In this document: piece by piece, positions 1 through 7,786 of the stretch
Layout of the letters: every line of letters begins with the position of its first letter
Numbering within the stretch: the first letter of the stretch is position 1
Assembly: GCA_015661715.1 (NCBI GenBank)
Contig: DQVN01000067.1
Span: 1 to 15,256, forward strand
From: Sulfurivirga caldicuralii
Lineage (GTDB): Bacteria; Pseudomonadota; Gammaproteobacteria; Thiomicrospirales; Thiomicrospiraceae
DNA: 15,256 bases
Direction: 5' to 3'
Notes under the pieces: generated by a model
Databases searched by the model: none
Seen by the model: the letters and a program-made list of their open reading frames with translations, nothing else
Told to the model about the DNA's origin: nothing
Position numbers and translations under genes: made by a program

Positions 1-714
1 ACCCAGGCGCGCACGGTTGAAACCGTGGAGTATGTCCAGACCCAGACGCCCTATGATGCCGCCCCCCATTTAACCTGCATTGGCCAAACGCGGCAAAGCG
101 TGCTGGAACTGCTGCACACCTACGACCAGTTGGGCGTGGCACGCATCGTTGCCCTGCGCGGTGATCTGCCTTCCGGCATGCTGGATCCAGGAGAGTTCAA
201 GTATGCTTCTGATCTGATCCGCTTTATCCGCGAAGAAACCGGAACGCGTTTTACCCTGGAGGTGGCCGCTTATCCGGAAACCCACCCTCAGGCCAAAAAC
301 TGCGATGAGGGTATCAAATGGTTCCAGTACAAGGTGGAACAGGGCGCCGATGAGGCCATTACGCAGTATTTCTACAATGTGGACAGTTACCTCTATTTTG
401 TGGAAAGCTGTGAAGCCGCCGGGATTAAGCTGCCTATCGTGCCCGGTATTATGCCCATCACCAATTACGAGCAGTTGATTCGCTTTTCCAATATGTGTGG
501 TGCGGAAGTGCCCCGCTGGCTGCGCTGTCGCCTGGAAAGTTTCGATGATCGTGGTGATCGGGAAGGGCTACTCGCCTTCGGCCGTGACTTTGTCACCACC
601 CTATGCCAGCGGCTGCTGGATGCGGGCGCGCCGGGGTTGCACTTCTACACCATGAATCAGGTGGAACCCACCTTGTCCATTGCTCAGGCGCTGACCATCC
701 ATCGCCCCGCATGA
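1..714 (+). CDS. metF: 5,10-methylenetetrahydrofolate reductase (MetF), 5'-truncated by the window edge
   Basis: Reduces 5,10-methylene-THF to 5-methyl-THF with an FAD cofactor, supplying the methyl group for methionine synthesis; cytosolic. The frame is open from base 1, so the gene begins upstream; 237 codons are present. By comparison with E. coli MetF (296 aa) about 65 N-terminal residues are missing, including the catalytic Glu of the first strand. Recognisable family blocks are AAPHLTCIG near the start, ALRGDLP (FAD-binding Asp), VAAYPETHP, AITQYFYNVDSYL, PIVPGIMPI and LHFYTMNQ near the end. The GTG at 25 is an internal codon, not the start. The TGA stop (712-714) overlaps the rsmE ATG at 711, so the two genes are probably co-translated. 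Nothing in the visible part looks broken. Confidence 0.95.
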   Translation, partial: TQARTVETVEYVQTQTPYDAAPHLTCIGQTRQSVLELLHTYDQLGVARIVALRGDLPSGMLDPGEFKYASDLIRFIREETGTRFTLEVAAYPETHPQAKNCDEGIKWFQYKVEQGADEAITQYFYNVDSYLYFVESCEAAGIKLPIVPGIMPITNYEQLIRFSNMCGAEVPRWLRCRLESFDDRGDREGLLAFGRDFVTTLCQRLLDAGAPGLHFYTMNQVEPTLSIAQALTIHRPA

Positions 715-1433
715 AGCACCGCCTGTATCTGCCCGCCGCCTATCAGGAAGGCCAACAGCTGACCTTACCCGATGAAGCGGCCCATTATCTGCTGCGGGTG
801 CTGCGTTTGAGCACAGGCGAACCGATTGAGCTGTTCGACGGCACAGGCCAGGCTGCACTCGCTACCGTGGTCAGCGCCGCGAAAAAAGGGGCTCAGGTGC
901 GGATCGATGCCCTACTGCCACCGCTGGAGAACGAATCCCCCCTGCAGACCATCCTGGTGCAGGGTATCAGCCGCGGCGAACGCATGGACTATACGGTGCA
1001 AAAGGCCACTGAGCTGGGCGTTTGCGCCATTCAACCGGTTTTTACCCAATACTGTGAAGTCAGACTCAAAGGGGACAAACTGGAGAAAAAACGCCGCCAC
1101 TGGCAGCAAGTGGCGATCAGCGCCTGCGAACAGTGCGGTCGCCGCATCGTGCCCCCCGTCTATGCGCCTATCCCTTTGAAAACATGGCTGGCACAGCCGC
1201 GTACCGGCTTCGTGCTTGATCCTGAAGCGGTACAATCCCTTTCTCAGATGCCAGAACCGCCTCAGCCATTGCATATTCTGGTCGGCCCTGAGGGAGGGCT
1301 GAGCCGAGAGGAGACGGCTGCGGCCACCAGGGCCGGCCTCATCGCAGTCCATTTGGGACCGCGTATCCTGCGCACGGAAACCGCCGGCTGCGCCCTGCTG
1401 GCCGCAGCCCAAGTCCGCTGGGGAGACTGGTGA
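711..1433 (+). CDS. rsmE: 16S rRNA (uracil(1498)-N3)-methyltransferase RsmE
   Basis: SPOUT-family methyltransferase that uses SAM to methylate N3 of U1498 in helix 44 of 16S rRNA. The predicted protein is 240 aa, against 243 in E. coli. An N-terminal PUA-like RNA-binding part (about 1-70) precedes the knotted SPOUT domain. The SAM-binding hallmarks are near the C-terminus: VGPEGGLSREE, then LGPRILRTETA. I chose the ATG at 711 because it lies in an ATGA overlap with the metF stop and gives the usual family N-terminus (MKHRLYLP). The frame is open back to 603, but that stretch is shadow sequence over metF. There is no convincing Shine-Dalgarno, so translation is probably coupled to metF. rsmE next to gshB is also found in E. 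coli; here gshA lies between them. Confidence 0.95.
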   Translation: MKHRLYLPAAYQEGQQLTLPDEAAHYLLRVLRLSTGEPIELFDGTGQAALATVVSAAKKGAQVRIDALLPPLENESPLQTILVQGISRGERMDYTVQKATELGVCAIQPVFTQYCEVRLKGDKLEKKRRHWQQVAISACEQCGRRIVPPVYAPIPLKTWLAQPRTGFVLDPEAVQSLSQMPEPPQPLHILVGPEGGLSREETAAATRAGLIAVHLGPRILRTETAGCALLAAAQVRWGDW

Positions 1434-1467
1434 TAAAATATTTTAAAACACATATCAGAATCGATAT
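1434..1467 (+). other. AT-rich spacer between rsmE and gshA
   Basis: This 34-nt spacer is strikingly AT-rich compared with the flanking genes. It ends in a small inverted repeat, ATATC (1452-1456) and GATAT (1463-1467), that abuts the gshA start codon. There is no recognisable Shine-Dalgarno. A -10-like TAAAAT (1434-1439) is present, but the hexamer 17 nt upstream (AAGTCC) is a poor -35. It is the only gap in the metF-rsmE-gshA-gshB run and so the likeliest place for a separate promoter or translational control, but I cannot show either. Confidence 0.35.
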
Positions 1468-2775
1468 ATGCCATCAACTCATACCGTACCCCATCTACAG
1501 ACCACGCTCACTGGCCCCTTGCTGGAACTGGAAAGTCATCTACTGGCGCATCAGGCAGAGATCGAAGCCTGGTTCCGTCAGCAGTTCCGCCAGACACCCG
1601 CGCCTTTCTATGCTTCGGTAGACCTGCGTAATGCGGGATATAAGCTGGCGCCCGTGGATACCAACCTGTTCCCTGCCGGCTTCAACAACCTGGCGCCTGA
1701 GCTGATGCCCCTGGCGGTACAGGCAGCCCAGGTCGCTGTCATGCAGGCCTGTCCGGTGGCCGACGGTGTCCTGATTATTCCAGAAAACCACACCCGCAAT
1801 ACTTTCTATCTGGAAAACCTGAAGGCGCTACAAAACATCCTCTGTGCCGCCGGTTATGAAACCCGTATCGGCTCGCTGCGGCCCGACTTGGATCACCCCA
1901 TGGAGATTGAGTTGCCCTCCGCTCAGACGCTGACCCTGGAGCCGCTGGTACGCCGGGGCGACCGGGTGGGCGTGGCCGACTTCTTCCCCTGCGCTGTGCT
2001 GCTCAATAATGACCTATCCAGTGGACGGCCGACCATCCTGGAAAACATCGAGCAGGTTCTGCTGCCGCCCTTGGACATGGGCTGGGTCAACCGTTACAAG
2101 ACCCACCATTTTGAGCACTACACCCGGGTGGCACACGCCTTTGCCGAGCTGATTGAAATCGACCCGTGGATTATCACCCCCCTGTCCATTCAGTGCGGGC
2201 CGGTGGATTTCAAAAAGCGTGAAGGCTTGAACTGTCTTGCCGGTGCGGTGAACATGGTATTAGAGCAGACGGCGGAAGCCTATCAGCGCCATGGTGTGGA
2301 TGACACCCCTTTTGCCGTGGTCAAATCCGACCGTGGCACCTATGGCATGGCCATTATGAGCGTTCAGGATCCAGATCAAATCCTGAATCTGAATAAAAAA
2401 CAGCGCAACAAGATGAGCTCAGGCAAAGAGGGGCTGGTGGCCCATCAGATGATGGTGCAGGAAGGGGTGTACACTTTTGAAACCCTCAAGGGCGCAGTGG
2501 CCGAGCCGGTGGTCTATATGATCGGCCCCCGAGTGGTGGGCGGCTTTTACCGGGTGCATACCGGAAAAAGCGCCACAGACAACCTGAATGCGCCGGGTAT
2601 GCATTTTGAGCCGCTCTCTTTCGCAGAGGCCTGCGCCCTCCCCGACCAGCAGGCCGCGCCGGATGCCGCCCCCAATCGTTTCTATGCCTATGGTGTAGTG
2701 GCACGGCTGGCGCTGGTGGCCGCAGCCCGGGAAATCTGCGAAGCCAAACCCAACTGTCCGGGACACAGCCAATGA
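1468..2775 (+). CDS. gshA: glutamate-cysteine ligase, T. ferrooxidans type (GshA)
   Basis: Catalyses the ATP-dependent joining of L-glutamate and L-cysteine to gamma-glutamylcysteine, the first step of glutathione synthesis; cytosolic. At 435 aa it matches the family first described in Thiobacillus ferrooxidans (TIGR02049 / Pfam GshA), also common in Betaproteobacteria and unrelated at sequence level to E. coli GshA. Family blocks visible are TGPLLELE near residue 17, YASVDLRNAGYKLAPVDTNL and FPAGFNN near 50-70, IIPENHTRN near 105, VKSDRGTYGMAI near 290, and NKMSSGKEG near 315. The ATG at 1468 gives the usual N-terminus but lacks a clear ribosome binding site. The TGA stop overlaps the gshB ATG by ATGA (2772-2775). 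Pairing with gshB strongly supports the role; family assignment is from memory of conserved blocks. Confidence 0.93.
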   Translation: MPSTHTVPHLQTTLTGPLLELESHLLAHQAEIEAWFRQQFRQTPAPFYASVDLRNAGYKLAPVDTNLFPAGFNNLAPELMPLAVQAAQVAVMQACPVADGVLIIPENHTRNTFYLENLKALQNILCAAGYETRIGSLRPDLDHPMEIELPSAQTLTLEPLVRRGDRVGVADFFPCAVLLNNDLSSGRPTILENIEQVLLPPLDMGWVNRYKTHHFEHYTRVAHAFAELIEIDPWIITPLSIQCGPVDFKKREGLNCLAGAVNMVLEQTAEAYQRHGVDDTPFAVVKSDRGTYGMAIMSVQDPDQILNLNKKQRNKMSSGKEGLVAHQMMVQEGVYTFETLKGAVAEPVVYMIGPRVVGGFYRVHTGKSATDNLNAPGMHFEPLSFAEACALPDQQAAPDAAPNRFYAYGVVARLALVAAAREICEAKPNCPGHSQ

Positions 2776-3713
2776 ATATTCTGGTGGTGATGGACCCCAT
2801 TGACACCATCAAGCCGTGGAAAGACTCCACCTTTGCCATGATGCTGGCAGCCCAGCGACGCGGTCATCGCTGCTTTTATACCACCACTGCGGATCTATGG
2901 CTGGATCAGGCCCAGCCCATGGCCGCTTGCGCCGCGGTCGAAGTGTTCGACCGCCATGAAGACTACTATCGCCTACAAAGCTGGCAGCACCAGCCCATCA
3001 CCGACTTTGATGTGGTGCTTATGCGCCAGGACCCACCGTTTGATCAGCGATATCTCACCACCACCCACCTGCTGGCCCTGGCAGAAAATACCGGCACCTG
3101 GGTGGTGAACAATACCCAAGCGGTGCGGGATTGCAATGAAAAGCTGTTTACCGCCTGGTTTCCTCACTGTATGCCTCCCACCCGCGTCAGCGCCCGCGCC
3201 GATCTGCTGCGGGATTTTATTGCCCAGCAACAGGATACGATTCTCAAGCCGTTGCACGCGATGGGAGGCGCCGGCATCTTTCGGGTACGCCACGGCGATC
3301 CCAATACCAGCGTGATTATCGAAACCCTCACGCAAAACGGACGCATGCCCATCATGGCGCAGCGTTATCTAGCGGAAATTCGCCACGGCGACAAACGCAT
3401 TCTGATGATCGACGGCGAACCCATCCCCTATGCCCTGGCCCGCATCCCGCAACAGGGGGAAACCCGCGGCAATCTGGCCGCCGGCGGCAGCGGACAAGGC
3501 ATCCCGCTGAGCGAACGAGACAGGTGGCTCGCCCAACAGATCGGCCCGACCCTGAAAGAAAAGGGGCTGGTATTCGTCGGCCTGGATGTGATCGGCGACT
3601 ATGTCACCGAAATCAATGTCACCAGTCCCACCTGCATCCGCGAGCTGGACGCCCAATTCAATCTGGACATTGCCGGTGAGCTAATCCGCCGCCTCGAGCA
3701 AGGGCGAGGTTAA
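2772..3713 (+). CDS. gshB: glutathione synthetase (GshB)
   Basis: Adds glycine to gamma-glutamylcysteine with ATP to make glutathione. The predicted protein is 313 aa (E. coli 315 aa). It starts with the prokaryotic GSH synthetase N-terminal motif ([11 protein letters not shown]), followed by an ATP-grasp domain: [13 protein letters not shown] near residues 158-170, the [14 protein letters not shown] stretch near 205-217, [10 protein letters not shown] near 236-245, and EINVTSPT near 277-284, where Glu and Asn ligate metal. It is translationally coupled to gshA by the ATGA overlap at 2772. The gene ends in TAA (3711-3713), sharing bases with the stop of the convergent rnhB, so there is no room for a normal intergenic terminator. 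Confidence 0.97.
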   Translation: MNILVVMDPIDTIKPWKDSTFAMMLAAQRRGHRCFYTTTADLWLDQAQPMAACAAVEVFDRHEDYYRLQSWQHQPITDFDVVLMRQDPPFDQRYLTTTHLLALAENTGTWVVNNTQAVRDCNEKLFTAWFPHCMPPTRVSARADLLRDFIAQQQDTILKPLHAMGGAGIFRVRHGDPNTSVIIETLTQNGRMPIMAQRYLAEIRHGDKRILMIDGEPIPYALARIPQQGETRGNLAAGGSGQGIPLSERDRWLAQQIGPTLKEKGLVFVGLDVIGDYVTEINVTSPTCIRELDAQFNLDIAGELIRRLEQGRG

Positions 3714-3715
3714 CC
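3708..3715. other. palindromic shared stop GGTTAACC of convergent gshB and rnhB
   Basis: The 8-bp perfect palindrome GGTTAACC contains TAA on both strands. On the + strand it reads Gly-stop and ends GshB; on the - strand it reads Gly-stop and ends RNase HII. The two coding regions overlap by 4 bp (3710-3713). A weak 5-bp stem, CCTCG (3692-3696) with CGAGG (3705-3709), lies in the gshB tail but has no U-tract, so I do not call it a terminator. Confidence 0.85.
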
Positions 3716-4321
3716 CCGCGCCTGCACCAGGCGCCTGACCGGGGCGAAGCTGAAGCGATAAACGCCTTCGATTACCCCCAACTGTTCCAGCTTGGCCAGA
3801 TGCGCCGGTGTGGGATAGCCCTTATGCCGGTCGAAACCATAATCCGGGTACATCTCATGCAGCGCCATCATTTGCGCATCCCGGTGCACCTTAGCCAGAA
3901 TGGAAGCCGCCTGAATGGCATCCACCCGGTCATCTCCCTTTACCATCGCCCGACATGGGCGCGGCAAATCGGGCGGGCAACGACTGCCATCCACCCAAAT
4001 CACATCGTATGCCCCACTGATCTGCTCAATGGCACGGTGCATGGCCAAAAATGTAGCCTGCAGGATATTCAACCGATCGATCTCCTCAGGTGTGGCCTCG
4101 CCAATGGCCCAAGCCAAGGCCGTCTGCTGAATCGCTTGCGCCAGCTGCGCACGCTGCCGACCGGACAACTTTTTGCTATCGCGCAAGCAAAGCGGATGTG
4201 TTGCTGGCAAGCAAACCGCCGCGGCCACCACATTGCCCGCCAGCGGGCCGCGCCCCACCTCATCAACGCCCAAAACGCGCGCGCCGGTGCTCAACTCGAA
4301 TAGTTCCAGCTGTTGACTCAT
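3710..4321 (-). CDS. rnhB: ribonuclease HII (RnhB)
   Basis: Cleaves RNA in RNA-DNA hybrids and starts removal of single ribonucleotides from DNA; cytosolic. The protein is 203 aa (E. coli 198 aa). The hallmark [11 protein letters not shown] supplies Asp20 and Glu21; further acidic residues sit in WVDG (Asp111) and in [21 protein letters not shown] (Asp130 region), followed by the [13 protein letters not shown] block. The ATG at 4321 overlaps the lpxB TGA as ATGA; an upstream in-frame ATG at 4336 would add five residues (MGRAA) and is less likely. It is the last gene of the envelope operon, its usual place after lpxB. In E. coli dnaE follows; here the convergent gshB does. Confidence 0.96.
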   Translation of the reverse strand: MSQQLELFELSTGARVLGVDEVGRGPLAGNVVAAAVCLPATHPLCLRDSKKLSGRQRAQLAQAIQQTALAWAIGEATPEEIDRLNILQATFLAMHRAIEQISGAYDVIWVDGSRCPPDLPRPCRAMVKGDDRVDAIQAASILAKVHRDAQMMALHEMYPDYGFDRHKGYPTPAHLAKLEQLGVIEGVYRFSFAPVRRLVQARG

Positions 4322-5472
4322 GGCAGCACGCCCCATGCCTGCATAGCCGCCACCGCACGCGCGCCAGAAGGCTGACGCAACTGCCCATGAATGTTGTTAA
4401 AAGTGGCCAACTGCCGGCGACGCCGAGATTGATCCAGGACAAGCTGCCCTAACTTAATGGCGATACGATTGGCGCGCGCCTCATCCTGAATCAGCTCCGG
4501 CACCACTTCCTGCCCGGCTAACACATTGGGCAACCCCACCCAAGGGACTTTCACCAACCGCCGCGCAATCCAATAGGTCAGAGGATGGACTTTCGCCGTG
4601 ATGATCATGGGGCACTTGTAGAGTGCCGCCTCCAAGGTGGCCGTGCCGGAAAACACCACCGCCTGATCCGCCGCCTGCAAGCAATCTGCCGCCGCGCCTG
4701 AACCGGTGACAATTTCCACAGGAAAACCGGAACCCCATTGCGCCAACTGGGACTGCATCCAACCGGCCAAAGCGTCACTGGCTGCGGGCACGACAAACTG
4801 CATGGTGGGATAGACTTCGCGCAACAGCGGCACCGCTTCCATATAGGTGGGAAACATGCGTTCCACCTCACCCTGACGGGAACCGGGCAACAGCGCCGTC
4901 ACCGACTGGTCAGCGGCAAAGCCGAGACGCTGTCGCGCCCCGACTCGATCCGGTTCCATGGGAACAAGCCGGGCCAATGGATGGCCGACAAAAGCCGCAG
5001 GAATGGCATATCGTTCATAGATGGGCGGCTCAAAGGGAAACAACAACAGTACCCCATCGACAAAGCGGCGCATCTTGTGTAAGCGCTTCTCCCGCCACGC
5101 CCACACGGACGGCCCCACATAGTGCACCACCGGCACGCCGACAGCTTTCATCCGCCGTTCCACATGGAAATTAAAGTCCGGCGCGTCAATACCAATAAAC
5201 AGATCGGGTTTGAGCAACTGCAGACGGGCTTCCAGCTCCCGGCGCAAACGCCATAGTTGCGGCAATCGGCGGATCACCTCACCAAAGCCCATGACCGAAA
5301 GCAGCTCCATGGGATACCAGCTCTCCAGCCCCTGCTGTTGCATGGCTGGCCCACCAATGCCGACAAAGGTTGCATCCGGATAGCGGTTACGAATAGCGCT
5401 GATCAGCTCTGCCCCCAACCGGTCGCCGGAGAGCTCTCCAGCCACCAGGGCGATGGTCAGGTTTTGCGCCAT
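4318..5472 (-). CDS. lpxB: lipid-A-disaccharide synthase (LpxB)
   Basis: GT19 glycosyltransferase that joins 2,3-diacylglucosamine-1-phosphate (lipid X) and UDP-2,3-diacylglucosamine into the lipid A disaccharide at the inner face of the cytoplasmic membrane. The protein is 384 aa (E. coli 382). Motifs are [13 protein letters not shown] at 11-23, [17 protein letters not shown] at 94-101 with Asp96 and Asp99, [11 protein letters not shown] at 120-130, [18 protein letters not shown], and [17 protein letters not shown] in the C-terminal nucleotide-sugar domain. The family-typical AGEASGD has Leu in place of Ala here. ATG at 5472 directly follows the lpxA stop (TAAATG, no gap), and the stop overlaps rnhB, so coupling is likely on both sides. 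Confidence 0.97.
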   Translation of the reverse strand: MAQNLTIALVAGELSGDRLGAELISAIRNRYPDATFVGIGGPAMQQQGLESWYPMELLSVMGFGEVIRRLPQLWRLRRELEARLQLLKPDLFIGIDAPDFNFHVERRMKAVGVPVVHYVGPSVWAWREKRLHKMRRFVDGVLLLFPFEPPIYERYAIPAAFVGHPLARLVPMEPDRVGARQRLGFAADQSVTALLPGSRQGEVERMFPTYMEAVPLLREVYPTMQFVVPAASDALAGWMQSQLAQWGSGFPVEIVTGSGAAADCLQAADQAVVFSGTATLEAALYKCPMIITAKVHPLTYWIARRLVKVPWVGLPNVLAGQEVVPELIQDEARANRIAIKLGQLVLDQSRRRRQLATFNNIHGQLRQPSGARAVAAMQAWGVLP

Positions 5473-6249
5473 TTAGCGCACAATACCCCGTTTAGAAGCG
5501 CGTAAAAAGGCCAGCAGGGCATCCAACGTCCCCTTATCGTCATTGATCAGCTCGATCTCTTCAATGGCCTTTTCCAGCCGGTTACCGGCACGGTAGAGAA
5601 TACGATAGGCTTTTTTGATGATATACAGTTGCTCACGGGTGAACCCTCTGCGCTTGAGACCTTCCGTATTGATGCCCCGAGGTTCGGCCAAATTACCGGA
5701 GACCATGACAAAATCCGGCACATCCTGGTTGATCACGCTTCCCATGCCGCAGAAACTGTGGGCGCCAATACGGCAGAACTGGTGAACCAGCGTATAACCC
5801 CCAAGCACCGCCCAGTCATGCACCTGCACATGGCCCGCCAAGGCCGAGGCATTGGCAAAGATCGTATGATTGCCCACCACGCAGTCATGGGCAATATGCA
5901 CCCCGGCCATCATCCAATTATCATCGCCGATCGTCGTTTCGCCCCGGTCCTGCACAGTACCCCGATTGATGGTGACATTTTCGCGAAAGGTATTGTTATT
6001 GCCGATCACCAGACGGGTCGGTTCACCGTGATATTTTTTATCCTGCGGCGCTGCACCGATGGAGCCAAACTGGAAGAAGCGGTTATTTTCTCCAATGACC
6101 GTCGGCCCGCTAATGACCACATGGGGGCCGATCTGTGTGCCGGCACCGATGGTCACCGCACCCTCTATAATACTGTAGGGACCCACCCGGACCCCTTCCT
6201 CTAATTCAGCCCGGCTATCCACAATGGCAGTAGGGTGAATCAACGCCAT
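5473..6249 (-). CDS. lpxA: UDP-N-acetylglucosamine O-acyltransferase (LpxA)
   Basis: First enzyme of lipid A synthesis: moves an R-3-hydroxyacyl group from ACP to the 3-OH of UDP-GlcNAc; soluble homotrimer. The protein is 258 aa (E. coli 262), a left-handed beta helix of hexapeptide repeats followed by a helical C-terminus. Catalytic His is His121 in HIAHDC (E. coli His125), with GGYTLVHQFC and GLKRRGF also conserved. The ATG at 6249 is favoured by a strong GGAAGG ribosome binding site 9 nt upstream and by the family N-terminus MALIHPTAIV; a longer in-frame start at 6294 would lie inside fabZ. By alignment with E. coli, the hydrocarbon-ruler residue Gly173 is Met169 here, as in Pseudomonas aeruginosa, suggesting a shorter acyl donor. 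fabZ ends one nucleotide upstream. Confidence 0.97.
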   Translation of the reverse strand: MALIHPTAIVDSRAELEEGVRVGPYSIIEGAVTIGAGTQIGPHVVISGPTVIGENNRFFQFGSIGAAPQDKKYHGEPTRLVIGNNNTFRENVTINRGTVQDRGETTIGDDNWMMAGVHIAHDCVVGNHTIFANASALAGHVQVHDWAVLGGYTLVHQFCRIGAHSFCGMGSVINQDVPDFVMVSGNLAEPRGINTEGLKRRGFTREQLYIIKKAYRILYRAGNRLEKAIEEIELINDDKGTLDALLAFLRASKRGIVR

Positions 6250-6250
6250 A

Positions 6251-6691
6251 TCAGATAACCTTCCGTTCCGCACACAGCAAATCGGCGCTGGCAATCACCT
6301 TGCCATCGACTGAAGTGGTACACTCAAAGCGCCAGATGCCACGTTTATTGCCCGTGGTCTTGACCTCAAAATCCAAGCGGTCGCCTGGAATAGCCGGCTT
6401 ACGGAAGCGGCAATTGTCCACCGCAGCCAGATAATACATGGAGCTGCCATCGGGTTTCACATTCATGCTACGAAACGCAAGAATGCCCGTACATTGGGCC
6501 ATGGCTTCAATAATCATCACCCCTGGAAAGATCGGATGATTGGGGAAATGACCAGTAAACTGAGGCTCGTTAAAGGTGATATTCTTGTAGGCTTTCAAAT
6601 AGTCACCTTCCACACACTCCACCACCCGATCAACCAGCAGAAAGGGATAGCGATGGGGTAAATAATCAAAAATATCAGTGACGTTCATCAT
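6251..6691 (-). CDS. fabZ: 3-hydroxyacyl-ACP dehydratase (FabZ)
   Basis: Hot-dog-fold enzyme that dehydrates 3-hydroxyacyl-ACP to trans-2-enoyl-ACP in fatty acid elongation, and so competes with LpxA and LpxD for hydroxyacyl-ACP. The protein is 146 aa (E. coli 151). The signature [13 protein letters not shown] lies at 11-23, and the catalytic pair is His48 (in [11 protein letters not shown]) and Glu62 (in IEAMAQ). Two adjacent ATGs are possible (6691 and 6688). AAAGGA lies 10 nt before the first, so I use 6691. The start lies inside lpxD, giving a 17-nt overlap (6675-6691). The placement between lpxD and lpxA is the standard proteobacterial order. Confidence 0.97.
   Translation of the reverse strand: MMNVTDIFDYLPHRYPFLLVDRVVECVEGDYLKAYKNITFNEPQFTGHFPNHPIFPGVMIIEAMAQCTGILAFRSMNVKPDGSSMYYLAAVDNCRFRKPAIPGDRLDFEVKTTGNKRGIWRFECTTSVDGKVIASADLLCAERKVI
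6259..6264 (-). promoter_or_regulatory. ribosome binding site of lpxA
   Basis: On the - strand this reads GGAAGG, 9 nt before the ATG at 6249, within the last codons of fabZ. It decides the lpxA start in favour of 6249 over the in-frame ATG at 6294. Confidence 0.75.
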
Positions 6692-7763
6692 GGATTTCGG
6701 TTCCTTTAAGCTGATCCAGTTCCTGTTCTATCGCCTTGAGCGCTTGTTGTAGTTGTTTGATGGTTTGATGCATTTTGGGCAGGTTGCGCTCATAGACCAC
6801 CATTTTCTGCCACGCCTTACGCGGCATCAGCGGAAAGCCCGCATAGTCTCCCGCTGCTTCCACATCACTGGTCACCCCGCCTCTGGCCATAATGTGGGCA
6901 CCATCGGCAATGTGCAGATGCCCCGCCGTCCCCACCTGCCCGGCCAGGATGCAGTGCTGACCGATTTTGACGCTGCCGGAAACGCCCACCTGAGATGCCA
7001 TGGCCGTGCCATCTCCCACCTGTACATTGTGGCCGATCTGCACCAGATTATCGATAATCACATCATTGCCGATAATGGTGTCCTCAATGGCACCACAATC
7101 AATGGTGGTATTGGCCCCGATTGAGCAACGCTCACCGATAATCACGCGGCCCAGTTGTGGCACTGCTTGCCATCGCCCCTGCCGTGGCGCAAAGCCAAAA
7201 CCGTCACTGCCAATGACGGCACCCGCTTTGATTCTTGTTTTTGCCCCAACCTGGGTGCCCGGGTAGAGCACCACCCCGGGTTCCAGGCGAACCCCTTCAT
7301 GCAAATGCACCTCAGCCCCAATATGGCAGTGACTCATGATCTGGACACCGGCTTCAATTACCGCGCCTTCCCCCACCCACACAAAGGGGCCAATAGCTGC
7401 CTGTTCGTCCACTTGAGCGGTGGCATGAATTCGGGCTGTAGGATGAATACCCGGCTCGAACACAGGCGCCGGATGCAGCACAGCAGCGGCAATGGCATAG
7501 GCAAAATAGGGATCATCCACCACAATGGCCAGGGTCCCCGACGGCACTTGATCGGCGTGCTGAGCGGTAACCAGCACCGCCCCAGCACGGGTGGTTTTGA
7601 GCTGCGCCATATAGCGCTCATTGGCTAAAAAACTCAGTTGGTCGGGCTGGGCGCTGGATAGGGTAGCCACCGATGAGAGCTCAATCGCTTGATCCGGACA
7701 GGACAGAACGCTTACCCCCTCCTCTTCCAGCGTCTGGCATAGCTGATCTAAACGTATTGGCAT
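6675..7763 (-). CDS. lpxD: UDP-3-O-(3-hydroxyacyl)glucosamine N-acyltransferase (LpxD)
   Basis: Third step of lipid A synthesis: adds the N-linked R-3-hydroxyacyl chain from ACP to UDP-3-O-acylglucosamine. The protein is 362 aa (E. coli 341). An N-terminal uridine-binding domain (about 1-100) is followed by a left-handed beta helix of hexapeptide repeats (about 105-315). The catalytic His is His245 in QIGHNV (E. coli His239). The C-terminal 45 residues, after [12 protein letters not shown], are a Gln/Lys/Glu-rich helix longer than the E. coli tail, with a heptad-like pattern. Start at 7763 gives the family N-terminus MPIRLDQL, though the ribosome binding site is weak. It follows ompH after 23 nt, the only real gap in the operon. 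Confidence 0.97.
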   Translation of the reverse strand: MPIRLDQLCQTLEEEGVSVLSCPDQAIELSSVATLSSAQPDQLSFLANERYMAQLKTTRAGAVLVTAQHADQVPSGTLAIVVDDPYFAYAIAAAVLHPAPVFEPGIHPTARIHATAQVDEQAAIGPFVWVGEGAVIEAGVQIMSHCHIGAEVHLHEGVRLEPGVVLYPGTQVGAKTRIKAGAVIGSDGFGFAPRQGRWQAVPQLGRVIIGERCSIGANTTIDCGAIEDTIIGNDVIIDNLVQIGHNVQVGDGTAMASQVGVSGSVKIGQHCILAGQVGTAGHLHIADGAHIMARGGVTSDVEAAGDYAGFPLMPRKAWQKMVVYERNLPKMHQTIKQLQQALKAIEQELDQLKGTEIHDERH

Positions 7764-7786
7764 GGAAGCGGTTACTTTCTATTGGG

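Noticed and set aside
603..710. In-frame upstream extension of rsmE (ATG at 603)
   Set aside because: It overlaps well-conserved metF codons and would add 36 residues with no family counterpart; the ATG at 711 fits both family length and coupling.
3692..3709. Hairpin CCTCG/CGAGG at the gshB end as an intrinsic terminator
   Set aside because: The stem is only 5 bp with an 8-nt loop and is not followed by a U-tract on either strand.
3800..4303. Long + strand open frame over rnhB (167 codons)
   Set aside because: It is antisense to a clearly conserved gene and its composition looks like a reverse-frame shadow; no recognisable domain.
5629..6204. Long + strand open frame over lpxA (191 codons)
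   Set aside because: Its His/Asp/Ile-rich pattern is the mirror of the hexapeptide repeats of LpxA on the other strand; no ribosome binding site or family resemblance.
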